This document shows, in pieces, positions 35,661 through 42,987 of a DNA stretch of 64,000 nucleotides (its first letter is position 1; each line of letters starts with the position of its first letter). A program made the translations under genes and the position numbers. The notes under the pieces were generated by a model. That model was not told the DNA's origin and ran no database searches. It saw nothing but the letters and a program-made list of their open reading frames with translations. Origin of the DNA: Acidobacteriota bacterium (GTDB lineage Bacteria > Acidobacteriota > Thermoanaerobaculia > UBA5066); NCBI GenBank assembly GCA_016716715.1, contig JADJVE010000001.1, positions 496,001-560,000 of the forward strand, given 5' to 3'.

Positions 35661-36875
35661 ATGATCCTATTCGACGACGACGACGCCGGCTCCAAGCGCA
35701 CGTCGCGGACGATCACGTTCAGCGAGGACAACGCTCCTCCCGCCCGCATCAAGGTCGTCGGCGTGGGCGGCGGCGGCGGCAACGCCGTCAACCGGATGAT
35801 CCAGGCGGGGATCAAGGGGATCGAGTTCGTCGCCGCGAACACGGACCTGCAGGTCCTGAAGGTGAACCGGGCGGCGACGAAGCTCCAGCTCGGGATCACG
35901 ACGTCCCGCGGCATGGGCGCCGGCTCGAATCCGGACGTCGGCCGCAACGCGGCCCTCGAGGACGCCGAGAGGATCACGGAGGTCCTCGCGGGTTCGGACA
36001 TGGTCTTCGTGACCGCCGGAATGGGCGGCGGGACGGGGACGGGCGCCGCGCCGGTCGTCGCGCGGCTCGCCTCGGAGGCCGGGGCGCTCGTCGTCGCCAT
36101 CGTCTCGAAGCCCTTCGCGTTCGAGGGGCGCCGCAAGCTCCGCTACGCCGAGGACGGCATCGCCGAGCTGCGCGAGTACGTCGACACGCTCATCACGATC
36201 CCGAACGAGCGCCTCTACTCGTTCGTCGACCGAAACGTCACGACCTGGGAGGCCTTCCGCATCGCGGACGACGTCCTCAGGCAGGCCGTCCAGGGGATCA
36301 GCGACCTCATCACGGTGCCCGGCATCGTGAACCTCGACTTCGCCGACGTGAAGACCGTCATGGAGAACATGGGCATGGCGCTCATGGGCACGGGCACGGC
36401 CTCGGGCGAACACCGCGCCGTCGAGGCCGCGCAGCGCGCGATCTCGAACCCGCTCCTCGAGGAACAGTCCATCCAGGGGGCCCGCGCGATCCTCATCAAC
36501 GTGACCGGCGGCGAGGACCTCACGCTCGCCGAGGTCAACGAGGCCTGCGCGATCATTCAGCAGGCCGCCGACGAGGAGGCGAACGTCATCTTCGGCCTCG
36601 TGCAGGACAAGGACATGAAGGACGAGGTCAAGATCAGCGTGATCGCGACGGGCTTCGACGCGCCCGCCGCGCTCGCCTCGCGCCGCGAGGCCTCGCTGCC
36701 CGTCAGTCCGTCCGGGGCCCGCGGCGCCGCGCCGGAACGGCCGCGGCCGGGCGCCGAGCCCGCGATGCCTCCGACTCCCGAGGACCAGGGCTACGGCGTG
36801 AACCTCATCAACATGCGGGACCCGCGCGAGGACATCTTCGACATCCCGACGTTCCTCCGACGTCAAATGGACTGA
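35661..36875 (+). CDS. ftsZ: Cell-division tubulin homologue FtsZ
   Basis: 404 residues. GTP-binding tubulin signature GGGTGTG within [14 protein letters not shown] near 120; [16 protein letters not shown] near 32; T7 loop [13 protein letters not shown] Pro/Arg-rich linker (about 340-385) ends in the conserved C-terminal peptide [12 protein letters not shown] that binds FtsA. Polymerises into the Z ring. The ATG has a GGAAAGAAG site directly upstream. Last gene of the dcw cluster proper. Confidence 0.98.
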   Translation: MILFDDDDAGSKRTSRTITFSEDNAPPARIKVVGVGGGGGNAVNRMIQAGIKGIEFVAANTDLQVLKVNRAATKLQLGITTSRGMGAGSNPDVGRNAALEDAERITEVLAGSDMVFVTAGMGGGTGTGAAPVVARLASEAGALVVAIVSKPFAFEGRRKLRYAEDGIAELREYVDTLITIPNERLYSFVDRNVTTWEAFRIADDVLRQAVQGISDLITVPGIVNLDFADVKTVMENMGMALMGTGTASGEHRAVEAAQRAISNPLLEEQSIQGARAILINVTGGEDLTLAEVNEACAIIQQAADEEANVIFGLVQDKDMKDEVKISVIATGFDAPAALASRREASLPVSPSGARGAAPERPRPGAEPAMPPTPEDQGYGVNLINMRDPREDIFDIPTFLRRQMD

Positions 36876-36891
36876 TCGGTCTTCCCGCGCG

Positions 36892-38838
36892 ATGAGGAGC
36901 CGAGGGGCCTTCACCGGCATCCTGCTGACCCTCTTCTTCGCGCGGGCCGCGTCGCTCGTCCTCCACTTCGTCCTCGCCGCGCCCTCCGGCGCGCGCGTCG
37001 CCGAGCACCCGCTCCAGCTCCTCCCGGCCGCGCTCGCGGGCGAGATCGGGACGCTCGCGGCGCTCGGCGCGCTCGCCGGCGTCGTGTCGTGGCTCTCCAC
37101 GCGGGCGGGTCTGCTGTTCCTCGCCGGCGGCGGCGTCTTCCTCCTCTTCCTCTCGCAGCTCGACCTCGAGCTCGTGCGCTGGACGGGCGAGCACCTCAAC
37201 CCCCAGTGGATCGGCGCGTACAACCTCCTCGCGCACCGGCGGCTCCTCGTGGACGTCGTCTTCGGCGATACGCTCGCGCTCGGCGCGGCCGTCCTCCTCG
37301 TCGCGCTTCCGGCCGGGGTCATCCTCGCGCTCGCCCGGAGGCGGGGGCCCGAGCGCGCCGCGCCTCTCGCGGTCGCGTTCCTCGCGGCGCTCTCGTGCGG
37401 CGCGCTCACGTTTGAGAGCGCCCTCGCGCCCACGAGGCTCGCCCTGCGGCGCGCCCGGCCCGTCCTCGTCGGGCTCGTCTCCGAATCCGTCGCGGCCCTG
37501 GGGGACGCGCCCTCGCCGCGGGAGGTCCGCGCGGGGATCGCGTCGCTGCACCGCTTCCTGAACCGGCCGCCGCGGTGGTTCCCCGACGCGGGCTACCCGG
37601 TCTGGCACCCCGCGCCGGCCGAGGCGGCGTCCGTCGCGGCGTTCCGTGCGCGGCCGCTCGAGAAGAGGCCGGACGTCCTCCTCGTGGTCCTCGAGTCCGC
37701 GCGCGGCTGGGAGACCGACGTGCGGCGGCCCGGGGTGGAATCGCGCATTCCGGAGATTCACCGGCTCTGGAAGGAGCGCGGCGTCGCGTTCCCGGTCTGC
37801 ATCGCCTCGGGCTATCCGTCGGTGGAGGGCCGCGGCGGCATCCTGCTCGGGGTCGCGGGCCACCCGTCCGGCATCCTTCTCTACAACGCGCGCGAGCTCA
37901 ACGTCCTCTCGATCGGAGAGCTCCTCGCGAAGGCCGGTTACGCACGCGAGCTCGTGGCCGCGACGAGCCCCGCGTTCGAGAGGATGGAGTACTGGTACGC
38001 GCGCTGGTTCGACGCCGTGCGCTACGACGCGGCGGACACGACGGACGAGGACCTGGCGCGGCGGACGATCGAGCGTCTCGAATCCCGGCGCGAGGCGCCG
38101 CTCTTCCTCACGCTCTTCACGATCGCGACGCACCCGCCCGTCTACCGGCCGCCCGGCTCGGACCCGAAGACGCCGCGCGAGTCGTACCTGGCGGCGCTCG
38201 GCTACACCGACCGCATGCTCGGCCGGATCTTCGAGAGCCTGCGGCGGACGCCGCGGGGGCGGGACACGATCGTCGTCGTCGTCGGCGACCACTCCACGAC
38301 GAACCTCTGGCAGTCGATCCGCCTGCCGCGCCTCGGGACGCCGAACGCGGGCGAGAACTGGACGACGCTCGTCGTCGCGGCGCCGGGTCTGCCGGCGGGC
38401 ACCGTGCGCGAGGACCTCTCCTCGCAGCTCGACGTCGGGCCGACGCTGCTCGGCCTCCTCGGCCTCGACCTCTCGAACCACTTCTTCGGGCGGGACCTCT
38501 TCGAGAAGCCCGCGCCGGCGCCGCAGGGCGTCCTCGCGCTGCGCCTGCGCGGCCTCGCGGCGTTCGAGGGGCCGTTCCTCCTGCAGACGCGGCTCGACGA
38601 CCCGTCGTTCGTCCAGAAGTGGCGCTGGGAAGACTACGAGACCGCGCCGGACGAGGAGAACGGCGGATACCACCACGGCACGCCGCAGGAGATGACCGCG
38701 GCCGACCGCGTGCGGATCGACGAGCTCAAGACGATGGCGCGCGCTTGGGGCGCCGTCCTCGACGGCAACCGCGTCATGCCGCCGGGGATGAACCGGCCTT
38801 CCGGCGGCGCCGCTCGCGCAGCCACGCCCGCGCCTTGA
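36892..38838 (+). CDS. LtaS/MdoB-type sulfatase-fold membrane enzyme
   Basis: 648 residues. Four to five N-terminal spans within about 1-170 precede an extracytoplasmic alkaline-phosphatase-superfamily domain: VLLVVLESARGWETD near 262, the nucleophile region IASGYPSVEGRGG, LFLTLFTIATHPP and VVVVGDHSTTN. The overall build matches lipoteichoic-acid synthase, phosphoglycerol transferase or phosphoethanolamine transferase. The catalytic Thr of LtaS is apparently replaced by Ser. Substrate unknown; in a diderm, decoration of a periplasmic glycan or lipid is plausible. It starts 16 bases after ftsZ, probably in the same transcript. Its last 65 bases overlap the opposite-strand gene. Confidence 0.8.
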   Translation: MRSRGAFTGILLTLFFARAASLVLHFVLAAPSGARVAEHPLQLLPAALAGEIGTLAALGALAGVVSWLSTRAGLLFLAGGGVFLLFLSQLDLELVRWTGEHLNPQWIGAYNLLAHRRLLVDVVFGDTLALGAAVLLVALPAGVILALARRRGPERAAPLAVAFLAALSCGALTFESALAPTRLALRRARPVLVGLVSESVAALGDAPSPREVRAGIASLHRFLNRPPRWFPDAGYPVWHPAPAEAASVAAFRARPLEKRPDVLLVVLESARGWETDVRRPGVESRIPEIHRLWKERGVAFPVCIASGYPSVEGRGGILLGVAGHPSGILLYNARELNVLSIGELLAKAGYARELVAATSPAFERMEYWYARWFDAVRYDAADTTDEDLARRTIERLESRREAPLFLTLFTIATHPPVYRPPGSDPKTPRESYLAALGYTDRMLGRIFESLRRTPRGRDTIVVVVGDHSTTNLWQSIRLPRLGTPNAGENWTTLVVAAPGLPAGTVREDLSSQLDVGPTLLGLLGLDLSNHFFGRDLFEKPAPAPQGVLALRLRGLAAFEGPFLLQTRLDDPSFVQKWRWEDYETAPDEENGGYHHGTPQEMTAADRVRIDELKTMARAWGAVLDGNRVMPPGMNRPSGGAARAATPAP

Positions 38839-39079
38839 GCCACGTCCGCTCGAACTTCGGGTTCCGCTGGCGGAAGCGGCGGACCTTCCGCTGCACCCAG
38901 CGGCTCTCGATGTAGAGGATCGCCAGCCCGGCGACGCCGAACGGCCAGCCCTGGAGCACGGGCAGAAGGCCGCCGAGGACGCCGAGGCCGAGGAGCACCC
39001 ACCCGAGCGCCAGGAGCGCGAGGCGCGCGGGCCGGCTCCGGCGCCGCACGAGGCCGCGCGGGGAGACGGGCTCGCTCAA
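38774..39079 (-). CDS. Small inner-membrane protein, PGPGW-like
   Basis: 101 residues. The start is a TTG at 39079 overlapping the exonuclease stop as TTGA, a coupled arrangement; no other start fits before the membrane segment. A basic N-terminus is followed by two hydrophobic stretches (about 20-36 and 40-57) around LLPVLQGWPFGVAGLAIL, which resembles PGPGW/YbaN-type small membrane proteins. A very basic tail (ERRRRKAG) follows. Function unknown. Its 3' end overlaps the sulfatase-fold gene tail to tail by 65 bases. Confidence 0.65.
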   Translation of the reverse strand: MSEPVSPRGLVRRRSRPARLALLALGWVLLGLGVLGGLLPVLQGWPFGVAGLAILYIESRWVQRKVRRFRQRNPKFERTWLKARAWLRERRRRKAGSSPAA

Positions 39080-39894
39080 TCCCGGCGCGGGATGACGCCG
39101 CGCTGCGCGTCGCGCGCGATGCGCTTGGCTTCGTCGGGGAAGTTCCCGTCGACGATCCAGTCGAGGTACGACGGGTTCTTCTCGGCGACCTCCGCGAGCC
39201 GCGTCCCGCGGTGCTGGCCGAACGCGAACACGACCTCGCCGTCGCGCCAGAGAAAGCGCTTGTCGGGGTCGACGTAGCGGCCCTCGGGCGGCCGCGAGAG
39301 CTCGTGGAGGGCCGCGACGTCGCGCGGGAGGTCCGCGTAGCGCCGGAGCTGCCCGGCGAGGACTTCGGCCGAGGCGACCGCGTCCGCGAGGGCCGCGTGG
39401 GCGAGGGCGTGCTCGCGCCCCGCGAAGAAGCGCACGGCCGCGCCGAGGTCGCGCGGCTCGCGCCGGAAGTAGATCGTCTGCATGTCGACGACGCGCCGCC
39501 CGTCCATCGAGAACGGGACCTTCGCGAGCTCGAATTCGCGGAGAAGAACCGGGATGTCGAACTGGCGGACGTTGTAGCCCGCGAGGTCGCAGCCGTCGAG
39601 GAAGAGCGCGAGTTCCGGCGCAAGAGCCGCGAACGTGGGGCACTCCGCGACGTCCGCGTCCGAGATGCCGTGCACGCGCGTGGACTCGCGCGGGATCTTC
39701 ACGCCCGGGTTCACGCGCCGGTCCAGCGTCGCGACGTCGCCGCCCTTGCCGAAACGCACGACCGCGACCTCGACGATGCGGTCCGAGAGGCGGTCCGTGC
39801 CCGTCGTCTCGAGGTCGAACACCGCGAGCGGGCGCTCGGCCGAGAGCTCGAAGACGGGGCCGAGGGCGTCGAGGGGGAGTGCGGAGTCGGTCAC
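39076..39894 (-). CDS. DnaQ-like 3'-5' exonuclease
   Basis: 272 residues from the GTG at 39894; a TTG at 39912 in the same frame is possible but would overlap the upstream stop. DEDDh motifs: LAVFDLETTGTDRLSDRIVE (Exo I), DLAGYNVRQFDIPVL (Exo II) and HAALADAVASAEVL (Exo III, His and Asp present). A C-terminal segment (GEVVFAFGQHRGTRLAEVA; NPSYLDWIVDGNFP) matches the extra domain of exodeoxyribonuclease-X/DUF3820 proteins. Likely a DNA-repair or RNA-processing exonuclease, not the polymerase epsilon subunit, because of the C-terminal module. Confidence 0.88.
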   Translation of the reverse strand: MTDSALPLDALGPVFELSAERPLAVFDLETTGTDRLSDRIVEVAVVRFGKGGDVATLDRRVNPGVKIPRESTRVHGISDADVAECPTFAALAPELALFLDGCDLAGYNVRQFDIPVLLREFELAKVPFSMDGRRVVDMQTIYFRREPRDLGAAVRFFAGREHALAHAALADAVASAEVLAGQLRRYADLPRDVAALHELSRPPEGRYVDPDKRFLWRDGEVVFAFGQHRGTRLAEVAEKNPSYLDWIVDGNFPDEAKRIARDAQRGVIPRRD

Positions 39895-39901
39895 GCCGGG
39901 A

Positions 39902-40633
39902 TCATGGCCCAACTCGCGTGGCCGCGGGGGGCGGCGCCTCCCACGCCCAGACGGCGCCGGGGGCGCCCGGCGGATCGGCCCAGGCGAGGCGCGCGGCGTG
40001 GAGGACGGGCGCGGGCGTATCGGGAGTGCGGGCGGTGTCGTACAGGGGGTCGCCGAGGAGCGGCGTCCCGAGGTGGGCGAGGTGGACGCGCAGCTGGTGC
40101 ATCCGGCCGGTCTCCGGCGTCAGCTCGACGAGCGCCGTCGTCCCGCGGTCCTCGAGGACGCGGTACGCCGTCCGCGCCTCGCGGCCGGCGGGGTGCACGA
40201 TGGTCCGGCCCGGGGGCGGGATCGCCGGGATCGCGAGGACGCGCCTGCCCGAGAGAAGGTGTCCCGCGCGCGAGGGCCCGTAGGCCGCCTTGAGCGCGCG
40301 CTTCAGGAGTTCGGGCTTGCCCGTGCGGTGCTCGAGGAGCTTTTCCGTCACCATCCCTTCGGGCGGCGACGGCACGCCGCGCGTCACCGCGCGGTACGTC
40401 TTCGTGACGGATGCGGGCCACGCTTCCAGCGCGGCACGCAGCGCCTCGGGCGTGCGCGCGAGGAGGAGGACGCCGGACGTCTCCTTGTCGAGGCGGTGGA
40501 CGAGGGCGAGGTTGTCGCCGAACTCCTTGCGCAGCGGCCCGATGAGGCCGTGCGGCCCGTGGACCGCGACGCCGGCGGGCTTGTCGATCGCGAGGTAGGC
40601 CTCCGCGCCGCGCGGCGACGGAAGGGGTCTCAC
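39902..40633 (-). CDS. RluA-family pseudouridine synthase
   Basis: 243 residues from the GTG at 40633 (GTGA overlap with the SemiSWEET stop). Starts LPSPRGAEAYLAIDKPAGVA; the catalytic motif is LALVHRLDKETSGVLLLA with the invariant Asp; GRMHQLRVHLAHLGTPLLGD is the conserved C-terminal motif. No S4 domain is present, so it is closer to RluA/TruC than RluC/D. Converts uridine to pseudouridine in rRNA or tRNA; the target base cannot be told. The exonuclease gene starts 7 bases downstream. Confidence 0.9.
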   Translation of the reverse strand: MRPLPSPRGAEAYLAIDKPAGVAVHGPHGLIGPLRKEFGDNLALVHRLDKETSGVLLLARTPEALRAALEAWPASVTKTYRAVTRGVPSPPEGMVTEKLLEHRTGKPELLKRALKAAYGPSRAGHLLSGRRVLAIPAIPPPGRTIVHPAGREARTAYRVLEDRGTTALVELTPETGRMHQLRVHLAHLGTPLLGDPLYDTARTPDTPAPVLHAARLAWADPPGAPGAVWAWEAPPPAATRVGP

Positions 40634-40866
40634 TTCCGGAATTTCAGGGCCGACCCGATGACGGCGAGGCTTCCGGCGATGTTCGCGGCCATGCCGATCA
40701 CGATCGGCGTCTGGTGGAAGCGGATCCCGTAGAGGAGGTAGACGAGCTGGCCTCCGAGAAAGAGGAGGTACGTCGTGATCGAGACGTCCTCGGAGCTCTT
40801 CCTCCTCCAGATGCGCAGGGCCTGCGGCACGTAGGCCACGCCGGTGGCGATGCCGACCACCGACAC
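40630..40866 (-). CDS. SemiSWEET-type small sugar transporter
   Basis: 78 residues from the GTG at 40866, with three spans and the PQ-loop motif GVAYVPQALRIWRRKSSEDVS. This is the single three-helix bundle that dimerises to make a SemiSWEET sugar uniporter. The first helix looks slightly clipped: in-frame upstream codons encode DAFLAWAV, but no ATG, GTG or TTG precedes them before the upstream stop at 40913, so a rare start may be used. Second in a run of five co-oriented, closely spaced genes. Confidence 0.85.
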   Translation of the reverse strand: MSVVGIATGVAYVPQALRIWRRKSSEDVSITTYLLFLGGQLVYLLYGIRFHQTPIVIGMAANIAGSLAVIGSALKFRK

Positions 40867-40912
40867 GGCCCACGCGAGGAACGCGTCGAAGCCCGTGGGA
40901 GCGTCGATGGGC

Positions 40913-41635
40913 CTACCGCCGGTTCCCGAAGAGGCGGAGCAGCATGAGGAAGAGGTTGATGAAGTCGAGGTAGAGGGCGAGGGCGCCCGAGATCGCGCCG
41001 CGCTTTCCCTCCTCGGAGCGGCCGTCCAGCGTGGCCGCCATCATCTTGAGCTTCTTCGTGTCGTACGCCGTGAGCGCCGTGAACACGATGACGCCGACGC
41101 AGGAGATGACGAACCCGAGCGCGTTGTTGTTCAGCCAGAGGTTCAGGAGCATCGCAAGGAAGACGCCGATGAGCCCCATGAACGCGAACGAGCCGAGGCC
41201 GTCGAGCGAGCGCTTCGTGACGAGGCCGTAGACGCTCATCGCGCCGAACATCCCGGCCGTGACGACGAAGGTCGACACGATCGACGACGACGTGTAGACG
41301 AGGAAGATCCCGGCCATCGTGAGGCCGTTCAGCGTCGAGTAGAGGAGGAAGACCGAAGCCGCAGCGCCGGACGAGAGGCGGCCGATGATCCCCGAGAGCC
41401 AGACGACGAGTCCGAGCTCTGCGAACATGAGCCCGTAAAGCACGATCCGGTTTCCGTAGATCGCCTGGAAGATCGTCGGGCTGGACAGGACCACGAAGGC
41501 GGCGAGAGCCGTCGTCAGGAGCCCGGCCGCCATCCATGCGTAGACGCGCGCGAGGAACGAGGGAATCGCCACCGACGCCGAGGGGCTGATCGGCTGAGGG
41601 GAATCGAACGGGCGCGGCGGGAGCTCGGTGGGCAT
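40913..41635 (-). CDS. Bax inhibitor-1/YccA family membrane protein
   Basis: 240 residues. A Pro-rich cytoplasmic N-terminus is followed by seven predicted spans. Family features include FLARVYAWMAAGLLTTALAA, ISGALALYLDFINLFLMLLRL at the C-terminus and the TAYDTKKLKMM segment with the paired Asp of the pH sensor. Bacterial members such as BsYetJ are pH-gated calcium leak channels. ATG with GAGAGGAGAT upstream; TAGGAT further upstream may be its -10. Divergent from the DUF4920 gene and first of the minus-strand run. Confidence 0.92.
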   Translation of the reverse strand: MPTELPPRPFDSPQPISPSASVAIPSFLARVYAWMAAGLLTTALAAFVVLSSPTIFQAIYGNRIVLYGLMFAELGLVVWLSGIIGRLSSGAAASVFLLYSTLNGLTMAGIFLVYTSSSIVSTFVVTAGMFGAMSVYGLVTKRSLDGLGSFAFMGLIGVFLAMLLNLWLNNNALGFVISCVGVIVFTALTAYDTKKLKMMAATLDGRSEEGKRGAISGALALYLDFINLFLMLLRLFGNRR

Positions 41636-41692
41636 CTTGAGATCTCCTCTCGAACGCCCATCCTAACGCGCCTCGGCTAAGATTCATTCCCT

Positions 41693-42148
41693 ATGAAACG
41701 CACCTCATCCGCCCTCCTCGCCGTCCTTCTGCTCCTCCCGCTCACGCTCCTCGCCGCCGCCGGCAAGTTCGGCGCGCCGCTCGGGAGCTCGCCGAAGGTC
41801 GCGCTCGCCGACCTTGTGAAGGATCCCGCCGCGTTCTCCGGCAAGACCGTGAAGACCGAAGGCGTCGTCTCGGCCGTCTGCCAGGACAAGGGCTGCTGGA
41901 TGGTCCTCAAGTCCGGCGATCAGTCCGTCCGCGTGAGGTTCAAGGATTACGGCTTCTTCGTCCCGATGGACTCCGCAGGCGCCACGGCCGTGATGGAGGG
42001 CGTCTTCACCGTGAAGACGGTCCCCGAGGCCACCGCGAAGCACTACGCGGAGGAGACCCCGGGCGGAAAGCCCGACGCCATCAAGGGCGACCAGAAGGAG
42101 CTCTCCTTCCTCGCCTCGGGCGTCGAGCTGGCGAAGCCCGCGCGCTGA
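41693..42148 (+). CDS. DUF4920-family secreted protein
   Basis: 151 residues. Signal peptide MKRTSSALLAVLLLLPLTLLAAA. The mature part carries FSGKTVKTEGVVSAVCQDKG, CWMVLKSGDQSVRVRFKDYG and FFVPMDSAGATAVMEGVF, the OB-fold-like DUF4920 pattern with its two conserved Cys. A role in periplasmic metal or redox chemistry has been suggested for relatives; it cannot be shown here. TAAGAT lies 9 bases before the ATG with no Shine-Dalgarno. DUF1206 gene follows after 6 bases. Confidence 0.88.
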   Translation: MKRTSSALLAVLLLLPLTLLAAAGKFGAPLGSSPKVALADLVKDPAAFSGKTVKTEGVVSAVCQDKGCWMVLKSGDQSVRVRFKDYGFFVPMDSAGATAVMEGVFTVKTVPEATAKHYAEETPGGKPDAIKGDQKELSFLASGVELAKPAR

Positions 42149-42154
42149 TCGCGC

Positions 42155-42946
42155 GTGTCCCCTGAAGCGAGGAGCGCCGAAGGCGTCATCCCGGAGCGGC
42201 TCGCCGCGTTCGGCTTCCTCACGCGCGGGATCGTCTATCTCCTGATCGGCGGCATCGCCGCGCGGGTCGCGATTCTCCAGCGCGGCCGCGCGACGGGACC
42301 GGCCGGCGCGCTCGCGAAGATCCTCACCGGACCGGGCGGGCGGCTCGTCCTCTGGTTGGTGGCGGCAGGCCTCTTTGCGTTCGTGCTCTTCCGCGTCACG
42401 CAGTGCGTGCGCACGCGCCGGCCGCTCCTGCTCGCGGGCTACGTCGGAAGTGCGGTCGGCGGACTCGTTCTCGCGATCACCGCCGTTCGCGTCCTCCTCC
42501 ATTTCCGCGGAGGCGGCGGCGAGGCGGGGCTCCACGACCTGGGCGCTCGCGTCCTCGCTCACGCCGGGGGGCGCGCCGCCCTCGGGCTCGGGGGCGCGAT
42601 CGCCGCGGTCGCCGGGGGAGTTCAGGCCATCCGGGCGCTCCTCGGCAAGCTGCCGGCCGACTTCACCGCCGCGATCCTGCCCCGCGCGCCACGCCGATGG
42701 GCGCCGGCGCTCGCGCGCGTGGGCGTCTTCGCGCACGGGGTCGTCGTCGCCGTCGTCGGATATTCCGTCTTTCGGACGGGTCTCCATGCGAATCCGCGCG
42801 AGCTCGGCGGGACCAGCGGCGCGCTCCGCACGGTCCAGACAGGCGGGGGCGGGCCGGTCCTCTTCGCGCTCGTCGCTGCCGGCCTGATCGCATACGGCCT
42901 CTCGCTGGTCGTCCTGGCCGCCCACCGGCGCCGGGCCTCGCACTGA
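42155..42946 (+). CDS. DUF1206-family membrane protein
   Basis: 263 residues, GTG start, six predicted spans arranged as repeated two-helix units: FLTRGIVYLLIGGIAARVA, then LVLWLVAAGLFAFVLFRV, and later ARVGVFAHGVVVAVVGYSVF with AAGLIAYGLSLVV. That repeat is the DUF1206 pattern. Function unknown. It probably shares a transcript with the DUF4920 gene. Confidence 0.85.
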   Translation: MSPEARSAEGVIPERLAAFGFLTRGIVYLLIGGIAARVAILQRGRATGPAGALAKILTGPGGRLVLWLVAAGLFAFVLFRVTQCVRTRRPLLLAGYVGSAVGGLVLAITAVRVLLHFRGGGGEAGLHDLGARVLAHAGGRAALGLGGAIAAVAGGVQAIRALLGKLPADFTAAILPRAPRRWAPALARVGVFAHGVVVAVVGYSVFRTGLHANPRELGGTSGALRTVQTGGGGPVLFALVAAGLIAYGLSLVVLAAHRRRASH

Positions 42947-42972
42947 CGCCTCGAGAGCCTCATGACCTGGGG

Positions 42973-42978
42973 TAATCT
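42973..42978 (+). promoter_or_regulatory. -10-like TAATCT before the kinase-TPR gene
   Basis: TAATCT ends 9 bases before the GTG at 42988; there is no Shine-Dalgarno. The same hexamer precedes mfd and tadA. Confidence 0.4.
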
Positions 42979-42987
42979 CTGGCGCAC

